Below the pieces are notes generated by a model that worked only from the letters and a program-made list of their open reading frames with translations, was not told where the DNA came from and ran no database searches. Both the position numbers and the translations under genes were made by a program. 20,717 nucleotides of DNA from SAR116 cluster bacterium (GTDB lineage: Bacteria > Pseudomonadota > Alphaproteobacteria > Puniceispirillales > GCA-002684695), in NCBI GenBank assembly GCA_002684695.1, contig NYVQ01000081.1, positions 1-20,717 on the forward strand. The letters are read 5' to 3'. Below are positions 1-7,504 of the stretch, piece by piece (position 1 is the first letter of the stretch; every line of letters begins with the position of its first letter).

Positions 1-849
1 AACACCCTCACCATCCAAATATATAGAAGCAAAATTGTACTGAGCTTCAGGTAAACCTTGTTTAGCTGCAAGTGAAAACCATTTCAATGCAGTAAGTTTG
101 TGATTATATTCTGAATTTTCTTTCAAAAAAATTATTCCAAGATTGAATTGTGCTTCTTTATGATTTTGATTGGCCGCTAATTCATACCATTCAATAGCTT
201 TTTCTAGATTTTTTCTTACTCCTAGTCCTTTATTGTAAATCCATCCTATTCCGTTTTGACAGTCTGGAATATTCATTTGAGCACCTTTTTTATAATAATT
301 TAAAGCTTCATCATAATTTTGGGGAACAGCTAAGCCACTTAGAAATAAAAAACCTAAATTACAAAAAGCTTCAGGAATATTATATTCTGCAGAAATTTGA
401 AAATATTCTACTGCTTTACTATTATCTTTCTCAACTCCTGAGCCTTTTAAAAACATTAAACCTAAATAGTAGTTAGAGTTTTTAATTTTTTCTTTTGATA
501 AATCAAAATACTTAAATGCCAGTCTGTCATTTTTTTCAACACCCAACCCTTTATAAAAAGAGAGCGCAAGATTATAGTGACCTTCAAGCAACCCATTATC
601 TGATGCCTTTTTAAAAAAATTAAAGGCTTTGTCATAATCAATATCAACACCAAAGCCATTCTGATATAAATAACCAAGGTAGAACTGCGAAAGAGGATTA
701 TCTTCGGCACTCTTTGACCAATTTTGAAAAGCAAGATTATAATTATGTTCTTTAAATGCAGCTAATCCATCTAAATAATTTGCATTAGCCAAAAATGCTA
801 CAGTTAAAAAATAAAAAAAAAGTATTAAATTGATTAATTTTAATTTCAT
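1..849 (-). CDS. Exported Sel1-repeat (TPR-like) protein, C-terminus beyond window
   Basis: The reading frame is open from an ATG at 849 down to base 1 (283 codons, no stop), so the C-terminus lies outside the window. Residues 1-24 form a signal peptide: a Lys-rich start, a hydrophobic core rich in Leu/Phe, and a cleavage-like LANA end. After that come about seven Sel1-like repeats of roughly 36 residues. Each has the pattern 'A-x-x-x-L-G-x-x-Y-x-x-G-x-G-V-x-x-[ND]-x-x-K-A-x-x-[WY]-[FY]', for example LGYLYQNGFGV and LGLMFLKGSGV. Sel1 repeats form alpha-solenoids that scaffold protein contacts; an exported one would act in the periplasm or at the envelope. Its specific partner cannot be told from sequence. 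It is divergent from lptD with 96 bp between the starts. No clear Shine-Dalgarno sequence precedes the ATG. Confidence 0.85.
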   Translation of the reverse strand, partial: MKLKLINLILFFYFLTVAFLANANYLDGLAAFKEHNYNLAFQNWSKSAEDNPLSQFYLGYLYQNGFGVDIDYDKAFNFFKKASDNGLLEGHYNLALSFYKGLGVEKNDRLAFKYFDLSKEKIKNSNYYLGLMFLKGSGVEKDNSKAVEYFQISAEYNIPEAFCNLGFLFLSGLAVPQNYDEALNYYKKGAQMNIPDCQNGIGWIYNKGLGVRKNLEKAIEWYELAANQNHKEAQFNLGIIFLKENSEYNHKLTALKWFSLAAKQGLPEAQYNFASIYLDGEGV

Positions 850-945
850 AAAGAATAATTTTAAATTTAAAAATTTTAGATTTTAATATATTAGTTAAGA
901 GTAAATTTTAAAGTATATTATAGTGAATTAACATAGAATTTAAAA
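850..945. promoter_or_regulatory. Divergent intergenic region between the Sel1 gene and lptD
   Basis: This 96-bp AT-rich spacer must hold the start signals of both divergent genes. An AT-rich, TATATTATAG-like stretch about 25-35 bases before the lptD ATG could serve as a -10 element. No convincing -35 box or operator could be identified by eye, so only the promoter-bearing role is inferred, from gene orientation. Confidence 0.4.
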
Positions 946-3282
946 ATGTTTATTAAAATTTTTTTTATACTGATTCTCTTTTCCATTCAATGCTTTGGAC
1001 AAACAGAACTTAAAATCATCGAGGAAAAGCAACATCTTTTTGGGGAAAAGAATATATCAGCTTTCCTTGATGAGTTTGACAATAGTAATGCTAAGATCAT
1101 AAATTCTTTTGGTGCCATTAAGTCAAATAAGAAAAAAAATCAGTTTCAAATTAAAGATTCATTCGAAAAAGAAAATTTTAATACCAGAAGAAAGAAAGTT
1201 TCTAACAAATACTCAAATGAAACGGGAATGACTTTCGCTGCTGATGAAGTTCTTGTAGATAATAATCAAAAAACACTTACTGCGGTTGGAAATGTACAGC
1301 TAAAGTTAAATACAATACAACTTTCAAGTGAAAAAATAATTTATTTTCAATCTTTAAATGAAATTCAAGCGCTTGGAAATGTTGTGCTTACAGACGATAA
1401 AGGGGATTTACATAAAGGAGAGGATTTAATTATCAATAGTTCATCTTTAGATTTTCAAATGACAAATATTTATGCACAACTTTCTGATGGTAGTCAGATG
1501 ACAGCAAGAAATTTATCCACTGAAAACAAAAATGTCGCTAATTATGAAGGTACAAAATTTACGCCATGTGATTGTGATTTAAGCAAAGACGAAAATCCTT
1601 TATGGCATTTTAGTGCGAGGAAAACAAGAATTAACAGAACTACAAATACCGTTTATCACGATGGTGTTACACTACATATATTAGATTTGCCGGTTCTATA
1701 TACTCCCACATTTGCTCATCCTGATTGGACAGTCGAGAGGAGGACTGGTTTTCTTACTCCGAGTATTAGTGTTGGGAAAGAAACTGGCCTAACTTTAAAA
1801 CAACCGTATTTTTTTAATAAATCAAATAGTTCTGATTATACAATTACACCTATAATTTTTTCTAAATCTGGAATTTTAACTGATTTTGAATACAGAAAGG
1901 TAAAAGAAAAATCAAATTTGAAAGCTAATATTATTGGAGGTAAAGTAGATACATTTAATGAAAATAAAGAAGAAGTAATTTCTGCATTTGTTTCATATAA
2001 TTCAGTAAATGCTAATAACTGGGAAACTGAATTGATTCTACAGGATTCTTCAGAAGATAGTTTCTTAAGAAAATATAAACTAACAGATGAAACTATTTTG
2101 AAGTCTAGTTTATCAACACAAAAAATAACTGATAATAGTTTTTCCTCTATTGAACTTTATAAAATAGGGAGCCTTTCAAGAGAAATTCAAAATGATAATT
2201 CTCCTTTGGTATTGCCATCAATTAGTTATGAAAGAAACTTTGCTACACCCTACAAGAATGCATTTGGAAAGATTGAGATGAGTATTTTAGAATTAAATGA
2301 GGATGAAGGTCACGACTACTTAAGGTATTCAAACAAGGTTACTACAAGAAAAATATTTCCCCTTAAAAGTGGTGCTAGTTTTTTTGAAACATCTTTATTG
2401 GGTAACTTTTACGATATATCCAAAAATAAAACAAACAAAACACAAACAGGCAATGTAAATGCCATTAATAGTGTAGTTTCACTGGGTTGGGAAAATTATA
2501 TAGCAACCAAGATTTTTAACAATCAAACCATAATAAAACCTCAAGCTCAAACAGTTTTCATTAATGGTTCGGATCATGTTAATTTTATTCCTAATAGAGA
2601 TTCAAAAGACTATAGAATTGATGAAACAAACTTATTTATTCCTCACAGACCTCTAGGAAACGATTTGATCTTACCTGGAGGTAGATTTGATTATGGAGTA
2701 ACAAGTTTTTTTAATAATTATAATTTTGTAAATTTTACAGGTTTTATTGGTCAGAGTTTAAAAATATGGGGTAATAATGAAATAGAATTTCAGTCACTTA
2801 AACCAAATAAAGTAGAATCATCAGAATCAGATTACATAACAAGATTTGCTTTTCAAAACTCAAGGAACTTTTCTACTGACTGGTCTGCTAGACTTGATCC
2901 TGAAAGTTTTGAAATATATGAATCTATTACAACAGTTACTCAGAATTTAGGAAGGTTTGATTTATCAGCAAGCCATGCTTCATTAAGCGATGGATATATT
3001 AAAGATGTAAGTGGTGCTGAAAATCTAAATTTTAAATTCAATGCAAAAGTTACAAATGATTGGAGCTTATCTGGACTTCAAAATTATAATCTCCATAATG
3101 GTAATGTAAAATTACTTAAAACTGAGTACGGCCTTAGTTATTCAGGGTCTCTCCAAAATTGTATGGTAATTGAACTTAAATATGAAAGAGAAACAAAGAC
3201 TGATCCGTCAATTGCCCCAGTCACAGAAGTTGGATTGATATTTCAATTTAAGTACTTAGGTGATGTAATAGAAACACTATAA
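946..3282 (+). CDS. lptD: LPS-assembly outer-membrane protein LptD
   Basis: LptD is the outer-membrane beta-barrel that, plugged by lipoprotein LptE, inserts lipopolysaccharide into the outer leaflet. The 778-aa length fits the family. Residues 1-18 are a signal peptide. Residues about 55-155 form the OstA/LptA-like jellyroll (FAADEVLVDNNQKTLTAVGNV, then repeated beta-strands with 'ALGNVVLTDDKGD'). Next is the typical CDC...PLWHF segment (Cys208, Cys210) and 'LDLPVLYTPTFAHPD'. The remainder is the barrel, ending in an aromatic-rich strand (GLIFQFKYLGD). A single C-terminal cysteine, Cys739, is available for the inter-domain disulfide; no other cysteine remains in the mature chain. Its usual alphaproteobacterial neighbours surA/pdxA/ksgA are absent here; yajQ follows after 14 bp and is probably co-transcribed. 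The start is the only ATG that gives a signal peptide. Confidence 0.93.
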   Translation: MFIKIFFILILFSIQCFGQTELKIIEEKQHLFGEKNISAFLDEFDNSNAKIINSFGAIKSNKKKNQFQIKDSFEKENFNTRRKKVSNKYSNETGMTFAADEVLVDNNQKTLTAVGNVQLKLNTIQLSSEKIIYFQSLNEIQALGNVVLTDDKGDLHKGEDLIINSSSLDFQMTNIYAQLSDGSQMTARNLSTENKNVANYEGTKFTPCDCDLSKDENPLWHFSARKTRINRTTNTVYHDGVTLHILDLPVLYTPTFAHPDWTVERRTGFLTPSISVGKETGLTLKQPYFFNKSNSSDYTITPIIFSKSGILTDFEYRKVKEKSNLKANIIGGKVDTFNENKEEVISAFVSYNSVNANNWETELILQDSSEDSFLRKYKLTDETILKSSLSTQKITDNSFSSIELYKIGSLSREIQNDNSPLVLPSISYERNFATPYKNAFGKIEMSILELNEDEGHDYLRYSNKVTTRKIFPLKSGASFFETSLLGNFYDISKNKTNKTQTGNVNAINSVVSLGWENYIATKIFNNQTIIKPQAQTVFINGSDHVNFIPNRDSKDYRIDETNLFIPHRPLGNDLILPGGRFDYGVTSFFNNYNFVNFTGFIGQSLKIWGNNEIEFQSLKPNKVESSESDYITRFAFQNSRNFSTDWSARLDPESFEIYESITTVTQNLGRFDLSASHASLSDGYIKDVSGAENLNFKFNAKVTNDWSLSGLQNYNLHNGNVKLLKTEYGLSYSGSLQNCMVIELKYERETKTDPSIAPVTEVGLIFQFKYLGDVIETL

Positions 3283-3296
3283 ATGGAGGATTTGAA

Positions 3297-3782
3297 ATGC
3301 CAAGTTTTGATATTGTAAGCAAACCTGATATGCCGTCTGTGAATAATGCAATAGACGGTGTGCAAAGAGAAATTAATACTAGATACGATTTCAAGGGTAG
3401 CCAATCAAAAGTTGAAATTAATGAAAGTTTAATTACAATTCATGCTGACGATGAGTTAAAGAGAAAACAAGTTGAAGAATTAATTAATACTCATGTAACA
3501 AGACAGAAGGTTGATGCGAAATTCCTTTCTTTTGGTAAAATTGAGTCCAGTAGTGGTAATACAATACGACAAATTGTTGATGTCAAAACAGGTATATCAA
3601 AAGAAGATGCCCAAAATATTATGAAATTTATAAAGACCTTGAAAAATAAACTGCAAGTGCAAATTCAAGGTGATGAACTCAGAGTTTCTGGGAAAAAAAG
3701 AGATGAATTACAGACAACAATTTCTAATTTAAAAGAAAAATTTGATTATCTGGCATTACAATATAAAAATTTCAGAGATTAA
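3297..3782 (+). CDS. yajQ: YajQ family nucleotide-binding protein (UPF0234)
   Basis: This 161-aa protein matches the YajQ family along its full length (E. coli YajQ is about 163 aa). It begins with MPSFDIVSKPD and contains the hallmark NTRYDFKGS segment (residues about 27-35). Its central part has 'DAKFLSFGKIE' and the C-terminal half 'GISKEDAQNIMKFIK'. YajQ proteins have two ferredoxin-like domains, bind nucleotides, and some members have been reported to bind cyclic di-GMP and influence transcription. The physiological role in streamlined marine bacteria is unknown. A good Shine-Dalgarno GGAGG at 3285-3289 lies 7 bases before the ATG, and the gene follows the lptD stop by 14 bp, so read-through transcription from lptD is likely. 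Confidence 0.93.
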   Translation: MPSFDIVSKPDMPSVNNAIDGVQREINTRYDFKGSQSKVEINESLITIHADDELKRKQVEELINTHVTRQKVDAKFLSFGKIESSSGNTIRQIVDVKTGISKEDAQNIMKFIKTLKNKLQVQIQGDELRVSGKKRDELQTTISNLKEKFDYLALQYKNFRD

Positions 3783-3846
3783 TTATTGTAATTTAATTAT
3801 AATTATTATTAAATGAACAATATAAAACATAATTAGAAGGTTTTTT

Positions 3847-4086
3847 ATGGCTGACATTATTGAAACAAGTTTTGGCACTCTCATAAGTCCTGAGAGAATG
3901 GCTAATGGTAGCGCATCAAATATTCAAAAGTCAGGTGCTTTTTATAATTTTTCTATAAAAATTAATAATGACGAAATTAGAGAATACTCATTTACAACAT
4001 TTGAAAAAGCAGAGTATATGAGAAGAGTAATGATTGGTCATTTAAAAGCAAAAATTAAAAAAGAAAGAGATTCTTTAAAAGGATAA
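3847..4086 (+). CDS. Small conserved-looking protein of unknown function (79 aa)
   Basis: I do not recognise this 79-aa protein. It has no signal peptide or membrane segment. The N-terminal half (residues 1-45) looks like beta-strands with small polar turns. A charged amphipathic stretch follows (residues about 50-79: FEKAEYMRRVMIGHLKAKIKK), which is probably helical and basic. The ATG is preceded by AGAAGG at 3835-3840, six bases away, a credible ribosome-binding site that supports a real gene. It lies 64 bp after yajQ on the same strand and could be the last gene of the lptD-yajQ transcript. Codon use looks like that of its neighbours. Confidence 0.65.
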   Translation: MADIIETSFGTLISPERMANGSASNIQKSGAFYNFSIKINNDEIREYSFTTFEKAEYMRRVMIGHLKAKIKKERDSLKG

Positions 4087-4111
4087 GCCATAATTATTGA
4101 TATAAAAACAA

Positions 4112-4137
4112 GATAACTATAATGCAATATAATTATC
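4112..4137. other. AT-rich imperfect hairpin
   Basis: GATAACTATA (4112-4121) pairs with TATAATTATC (4128-4137), giving a 10-bp stem with one C/A mismatch and a 6-base loop. It sits 26 bp after the stop of the 79-aa gene. There is no T-run after it, so a classical intrinsic terminator is not supported. It may help end or stabilise the upstream transcript, or be chance in AT-rich DNA. Confidence 0.25.
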
Positions 4138-4209
4138 TATCCTAATTCATTGATTAAAAATAAATCTTTATTACTTTGATTTATGTTGAATTGAATTAAA
4201 GAAAAAAAA

Positions 4210-5355
4210 GTGTTTCCTTCAAAAAAGAATAAAATTTTACATAACTTTAATAAATTTGTAGATGAATATATCGGAGAATATTCTAAAAAAAGAAACTTTG
4301 ATTTTGGTAATTCTCATAAAAATGTTTCTAAACTATCACCATATATAAGAAGACGTCTTTTAAGTGAAAATGAGATTATAGAATTGGCACTATCCAAACA
4401 CTCTCTAAATTCTCTTGATAAATTTATACAAGAAATTTTTTGGAGAACTTACTGGAGAGGTTGGCTTGAATTACACCCTAAAGTTTATTCAGAATATGAA
4501 AATGCCTATAAAACCACTGATATTCCACTTAAAACTGGTATTAAATGCTTTGATTATTGGACACAGGAGCTTTTAGAAACTGGTTACTTACACAATCATG
4601 CGAGAATGTGGTATGCTAGCATTTGGATTTTTACTCTTAATAGACCTTGGGAGGATGGTGCAAAGTTTTTTAGTGAGTATTTAATTGACTGGTGTCCTGC
4701 TTCAAATACACTTGGGTGGAGATGGGTCGCTGGACTTCAAACAGTTGGTAAAAATTATTTAGCAACAGCTGATAATATTAAACTATTCACAAATAATAGG
4801 TTTAATCCTAAGGGTCAGTTAACTGAAAATCACTCTCCTATTTTGTCTTCAAAAAATTTAAATGAAGAAGTTCTAGATAAAATTCCTTACGAAAAAATAA
4901 TTTTTAATAAATTAAATTTTGATAGATTAGGATTAGTAATTACAAAAAATGATTTATCTTTAAATGATGTACTTGATAAACATAATAAAAATTATGCGAA
5001 ATGCCTCTTTTACAATGATAGCAATACTAAAAGTGAAATAGTTAGAGCTTTTGAGAGGGAACTTTGTTTAAATGTAACCGATGAACTATCTGATTGTGAA
5101 TTAATTGAAAATTTTGATAATCTTTTAATGTGGGCAAAAAACAAAAAATTAAATTGTTTAGTTTTTCCTTATGAAACAATTGGCACTGAAATATTAAATA
5201 ATAAAATCCTATTATCAAAATTACAAAACAATAATATCAGTTATCTTTTCTATTTAAGAGATTGGGATACTTATGCATTCCCATTTGCAAAAAAAGGTTT
5301 TTTCCCATTCAAAAAAAAGATCCATGATTTATTAAAACTAAATTGTCTTTTATAA
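4210..5355 (+). CDS. Photolyase-like flavoprotein with inverted domain order (NewPHL-type)
   Basis: Residues about 10-200 match the helical FAD-binding domain of DNA photolyases/cryptochromes: FWRTYWRGWLELHP (77-90), TGYLHNHARMWYAS (124-137), and LIDWCPASNTLGWRWVAG (158-175) with the conserved Asn and Trp of the FAD pocket. The usual N-terminal antenna domain is missing. Instead an alpha/beta-like region follows the catalytic domain (about 238-381), ending in RDWDTYAFPFAKKGFFPFKKK. This order is that of the NewPHL class, bacterial photolyases described as having an N-terminal catalytic and a C-terminal capping domain and repairing pyrimidine dimers in single-stranded DNA. The assignment to that class is my inference from domain order and length. 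The start is GTG at 4210: an in-frame stop at 4192 and the absence of an ATG before residue 133 leave little alternative. It converges on the histidine phosphatase gene with 11 bp between. Confidence 0.82.
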   Translation: MFPSKKNKILHNFNKFVDEYIGEYSKKRNFDFGNSHKNVSKLSPYIRRRLLSENEIIELALSKHSLNSLDKFIQEIFWRTYWRGWLELHPKVYSEYENAYKTTDIPLKTGIKCFDYWTQELLETGYLHNHARMWYASIWIFTLNRPWEDGAKFFSEYLIDWCPASNTLGWRWVAGLQTVGKNYLATADNIKLFTNNRFNPKGQLTENHSPILSSKNLNEEVLDKIPYEKIIFNKLNFDRLGLVITKNDLSLNDVLDKHNKNYAKCLFYNDSNTKSEIVRAFERELCLNVTDELSDCELIENFDNLLMWAKNKKLNCLVFPYETIGTEILNNKILLSKLQNNNISYLFYLRDWDTYAFPFAKKGFFPFKKKIHDLLKLNCLL

Positions 5356-5366
5356 ATTCATTATTA

Positions 5367-5960
5367 CTAATTATCAATAGCACCTAAGTTAGGTTCAAAT
5401 TCTAATGCATTTTTTGTTAATGAATTATATAATACAAAACCACCACTTGGAGGAGATATCCCTGTTATATTAGAAATGACAACTTGATGAGTGATCATTA
5501 AAACCAAATCATCTGATTTTATTCCTTTTAGTTTTGTTTCTAATTTTTTTAATACTTTTGATTTACTGGAAAAATTTTGAAAAAAAGAATTTAAACCTTC
5601 AAATTTTTTCCATTCGCCAATATCCATGTTATATGCAGTATCAATACATCTACACCATTCACTAGAAAGTATTTCACTAAATTGTATATTATTTATCTTT
5701 AAATAATCACCAATTGATTTAGCTTGTTCTATTCCTTTACTATCAAGATTTCTCTGAGTTTCACATTCATCTAATCTAAAGATTTCTGGATCACCATAAC
5801 CAGGTGCAAGAGCATGCCTCAAAAATATGACATTAGTATTAGATTTGTTTATTGCTTGGTTAATATCTGATAATGAGATTAACGGAAAGACTATTAATAC
5901 ACATAAATATAGAAAAAAAATCAGCTTTAAAAAAGAATTGTGTAAAATTGAAAATAACAC
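5367..5960 (-). CDS. Exported histidine phosphatase superfamily protein
   Basis: The 197-aa protein has the core of branch-1 histidine phosphatases. FLRHALAPG contains the catalytic Arg-His pair (48-49). SSEWCRCIDTA (99-109) carries the second conserved Arg, and MITHQ holds the second catalytic His (158). Residues 10-31 are a long hydrophobic stretch preceded by a short polar head, so it is exported or membrane-anchored, with catalysis probably in the periplasm. The substrate cannot be predicted; the longer 'GYGDPEIFRLDECETQRNLD' insert after the RHA motif recurs in a bacterial subgroup with unassigned function. The start is GTG at 5960; upstream an in-frame stop at 5967-5969 excludes a longer protein. 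It follows the DUF6356-like gene by 12 bp on the same strand, suggesting a two-gene operon. Confidence 0.8.
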   Translation of the reverse strand: MLFSILHNSFLKLIFFLYLCVLIVFPLISLSDINQAINKSNTNVIFLRHALAPGYGDPEIFRLDECETQRNLDSKGIEQAKSIGDYLKINNIQFSEILSSEWCRCIDTAYNMDIGEWKKFEGLNSFFQNFSSKSKVLKKLETKLKGIKSDDLVLMITHQVVISNITGISPPSGGFVLYNSLTKNALEFEPNLGAIDN

Positions 5961-5972
5961 AGGTAACTAAAT

Positions 5973-6176
5973 TCAGCGAGCGTTTATCTTGTCGTATAAT
6001 TCTTTTATTTTATCACTAGCTGTTTTTGTAAATAAAAAAGGGAATATTGAATGCACTAGTGCTGCAAATGATGCGTAAGCAAGTCTTAAGGAAAAGCCAA
6101 GGGCAATAAACATATGTTCAAAATAAGTCTCATTTACACTTGAAGGATGATCTGTAAAAATTTTAAATATATTCAT
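5973..6176 (-). CDS. DUF6356-like small membrane protein (67 aa)
   Basis: This short protein starts with MNIFKIFTDHPSSVNETYFEH, continues into one hydrophobic segment (residues about 23-52, containing LAYASFAALVHSIFPFLF), and ends in a charged helix (KTASDKIKELYDKI). I recognise this layout (short N-terminus with 'HP.SV.ETY.EH', then 'AALVH.I.PF.F.KT.S') as that of the DUF6356 family, found in Proteobacteria, with no established function. It is probably a single-pass or hairpin inner-membrane protein. It lies 12 bp before the histidine phosphatase gene and is probably co-expressed with it. The ATG is preceded by an A-rich stretch with only a weak ribosome-binding site. Confidence 0.7.
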   Translation of the reverse strand: MNIFKIFTDHPSSVNETYFEHMFIALGFSLRLAYASFAALVHSIFPFLFTKTASDKIKELYDKINAR

Positions 6177-6314
6177 TTTATTTTCTTTTAGTTAGTAAAC
6201 TTTTTTAATTGAGATGAGTACTATTAAAACATATTTTTTAACACCTACAAAATATTATTGGCCCTATATTCATAAAAAATAAAATAGTGGTTGTGTGTTT
6301 TATTTAATTTGATT

Positions 6315-7028
6315 TTATATTTCCAAGCTTTTTAGTCGTGTTAGAATTTCTGAAATATTTTCTAACTGTACATAGTTGGTAGACATTTGATCAACTTCAA
6401 CTTTCTCAAGTTCCCATGTTAATTCAAAGGGTATATAAAAACTCATGCCTCCTATATTAGTCACAGGCAAAACATCCGATTTCAATGAATTTCCTATCAT
6501 TAAAAAATTTTTGGGTTTTATATTATACTTCTCTAGAATTTTCATATAAGTCTTTTCATTTTTGTGAGAGACAATCTCAATGTAGCTGAAATATTTCGAG
6601 AGCTCTGAAGAATAAATTTTTTTTTCTTGATCTAAAAGGTCTCCTTTTGTAATCAAAACTAAATTATAATTTTTTGAAAGAGCCTCCAAAGTAGTTTTAA
6701 TATTTGGCAAAACTTTAACTTTTTTAGAAAGCATCTTCTTCCCCAAATCCAAAATTTCTTTTATGATTTGATTGTCTAATTTTTTATTTGAGATTTTTAA
6801 TGACGTTTCAATTAAAGAAAGAATAAACCCTTTTATGCCATAACCATAATATTCAAGGTTTTTTTTTTCTATATTAAATAACTCTCTATTAAAATTATAA
6901 TTATGATTCTCAAGAACTTTACTAATTTGTTTTTGAGCGTCATGAAATATATTTTCATTTTCCCACAAAGTATCGTCGGCATCAAAACCGATGAGTTCAA
7001 TCTCATACCTTTTATTCATTCTTATCAT
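6315..7028 (-). CDS. HAD-superfamily phosphohydrolase (YjjG-like)
   Basis: All four HAD motifs are visible in 237 aa. Motif I is GFDADDTLWENE (nucleophile Asp16 and acid/base Asp18, numbered from the first ATG). Motif II is the Thr in LVLITKGD, motif III a Lys in the SHKNEKTYMKIL region, and motif IV is IGNSLKSDVLP. The inserted helical cap between motifs I and II is typical of subfamily I, which includes YjjG nucleotidases and phosphoglycolate phosphatases. The sequence does not fix the substrate. Two ATGs are possible, at 7028 and 7019; both overlap the end of the 107-aa gene (by 17 or 8 bp), indicating translational coupling. Neither has a strong Shine-Dalgarno sequence, and the shorter form still contains every motif. 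Confidence 0.87.
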   Translation of the reverse strand: MIRMNKRYEIELIGFDADDTLWENENIFHDAQKQISKVLENHNYNFNRELFNIEKKNLEYYGYGIKGFILSLIETSLKISNKKLDNQIIKEILDLGKKMLSKKVKVLPNIKTTLEALSKNYNLVLITKGDLLDQEKKIYSSELSKYFSYIEIVSHKNEKTYMKILEKYNIKPKNFLMIGNSLKSDVLPVTNIGGMSFYIPFELTWELEKVEVDQMSTNYVQLENISEILTRLKSLEI

Positions 7029-7335
7029 CTAAAATTTCAAATCCACCCCTAATAATGTATTGGGTAACTGAATGATTTTTCCAAAATTTATCCCATTTTC
7101 CTTTATCACTATTGTTGATATTAATATTATTGTCAGTCTCCTCAAATAAAATTAAAATTGTATCTTTTGGTAAAATTATAGATCCATCATTTTCTACTGT
7201 TGGAACTTCATAAAGTCTAAATTCTCCATCCTTCCAAATTCTATGATACTTATTCCCTTCTGTTAAATTCTCAATATCATCATTTTGCTCTATAATTTCA
7301 TATATAGAATTTTCATATTTATTCTTAATTTTCAT
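7012..7335 (-). CDS. Protein of unknown function (107 aa) coupled to the HAD gene
   Basis: I do not recognise this 107-aa protein. It is acidic, with no signal peptide or membrane helix. The predicted pattern is mostly beta: YHRIWKDGEFRLYEV, then 'SIILPKDTILILFEE', an Asn/Asp-rich linker (residues about 68-78) and KWDKFWKNHSVTQYIIRGGF. Its 3' end overlaps the start of the HAD phosphatase gene, so the two are almost certainly translated from one mRNA and may act together. The start is the ATG at 7335; the upstream DNA has no clear Shine-Dalgarno sequence. Confidence 0.65.
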   Translation of the reverse strand: MKIKNKYENSIYEIIEQNDDIENLTEGNKYHRIWKDGEFRLYEVPTVENDGSIILPKDTILILFEETDNNININNSDKGKWDKFWKNHSVTQYIIRGGFEILDDKNE

Positions 7336-7354
7336 ACACCCACACTTGTCTAAC

Positions 7355-7379
7355 TAGTCCACGGTGACTGTTTTTTTTT
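7355..7379 (+). other. Short inverted repeat followed by a T-run
   Basis: AGTC and GACT flank a CACGGT loop, and this 4-bp stem is followed by G and about nine T residues. It resembles a very weak intrinsic terminator reading on the plus strand. No plus-strand gene lies upstream within reach, since the nearest gene (7012-7335) points the other way. It may be fortuitous, or part of the control region of the 107-aa gene. Confidence 0.2.
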
Positions 7380-7504
7380 AAACGTGATTTAACTTGTTCA
7401 TTTAATTAGCCTAATCATTATGAAAAATAGACTAAAATAGTTAGTTATGCCATATATTTATACTTAATATTAATAATCAAAAAAATTATAAGGAGAATAT
7501 ATAT

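Noticed and set aside
462..734. 90-aa minus-strand ORF
   Set aside because: It lies in another frame inside the Sel1-repeat gene, whose repeats read clearly through the whole segment.
7336..7504. Possible tRNA or small RNA between the 107-aa and DUF3764-like genes
   Set aside because: No cloverleaf, GTTCRA-like T-loop or stable stem-loop was found; the only structure is a 4-bp stem with a T-run.
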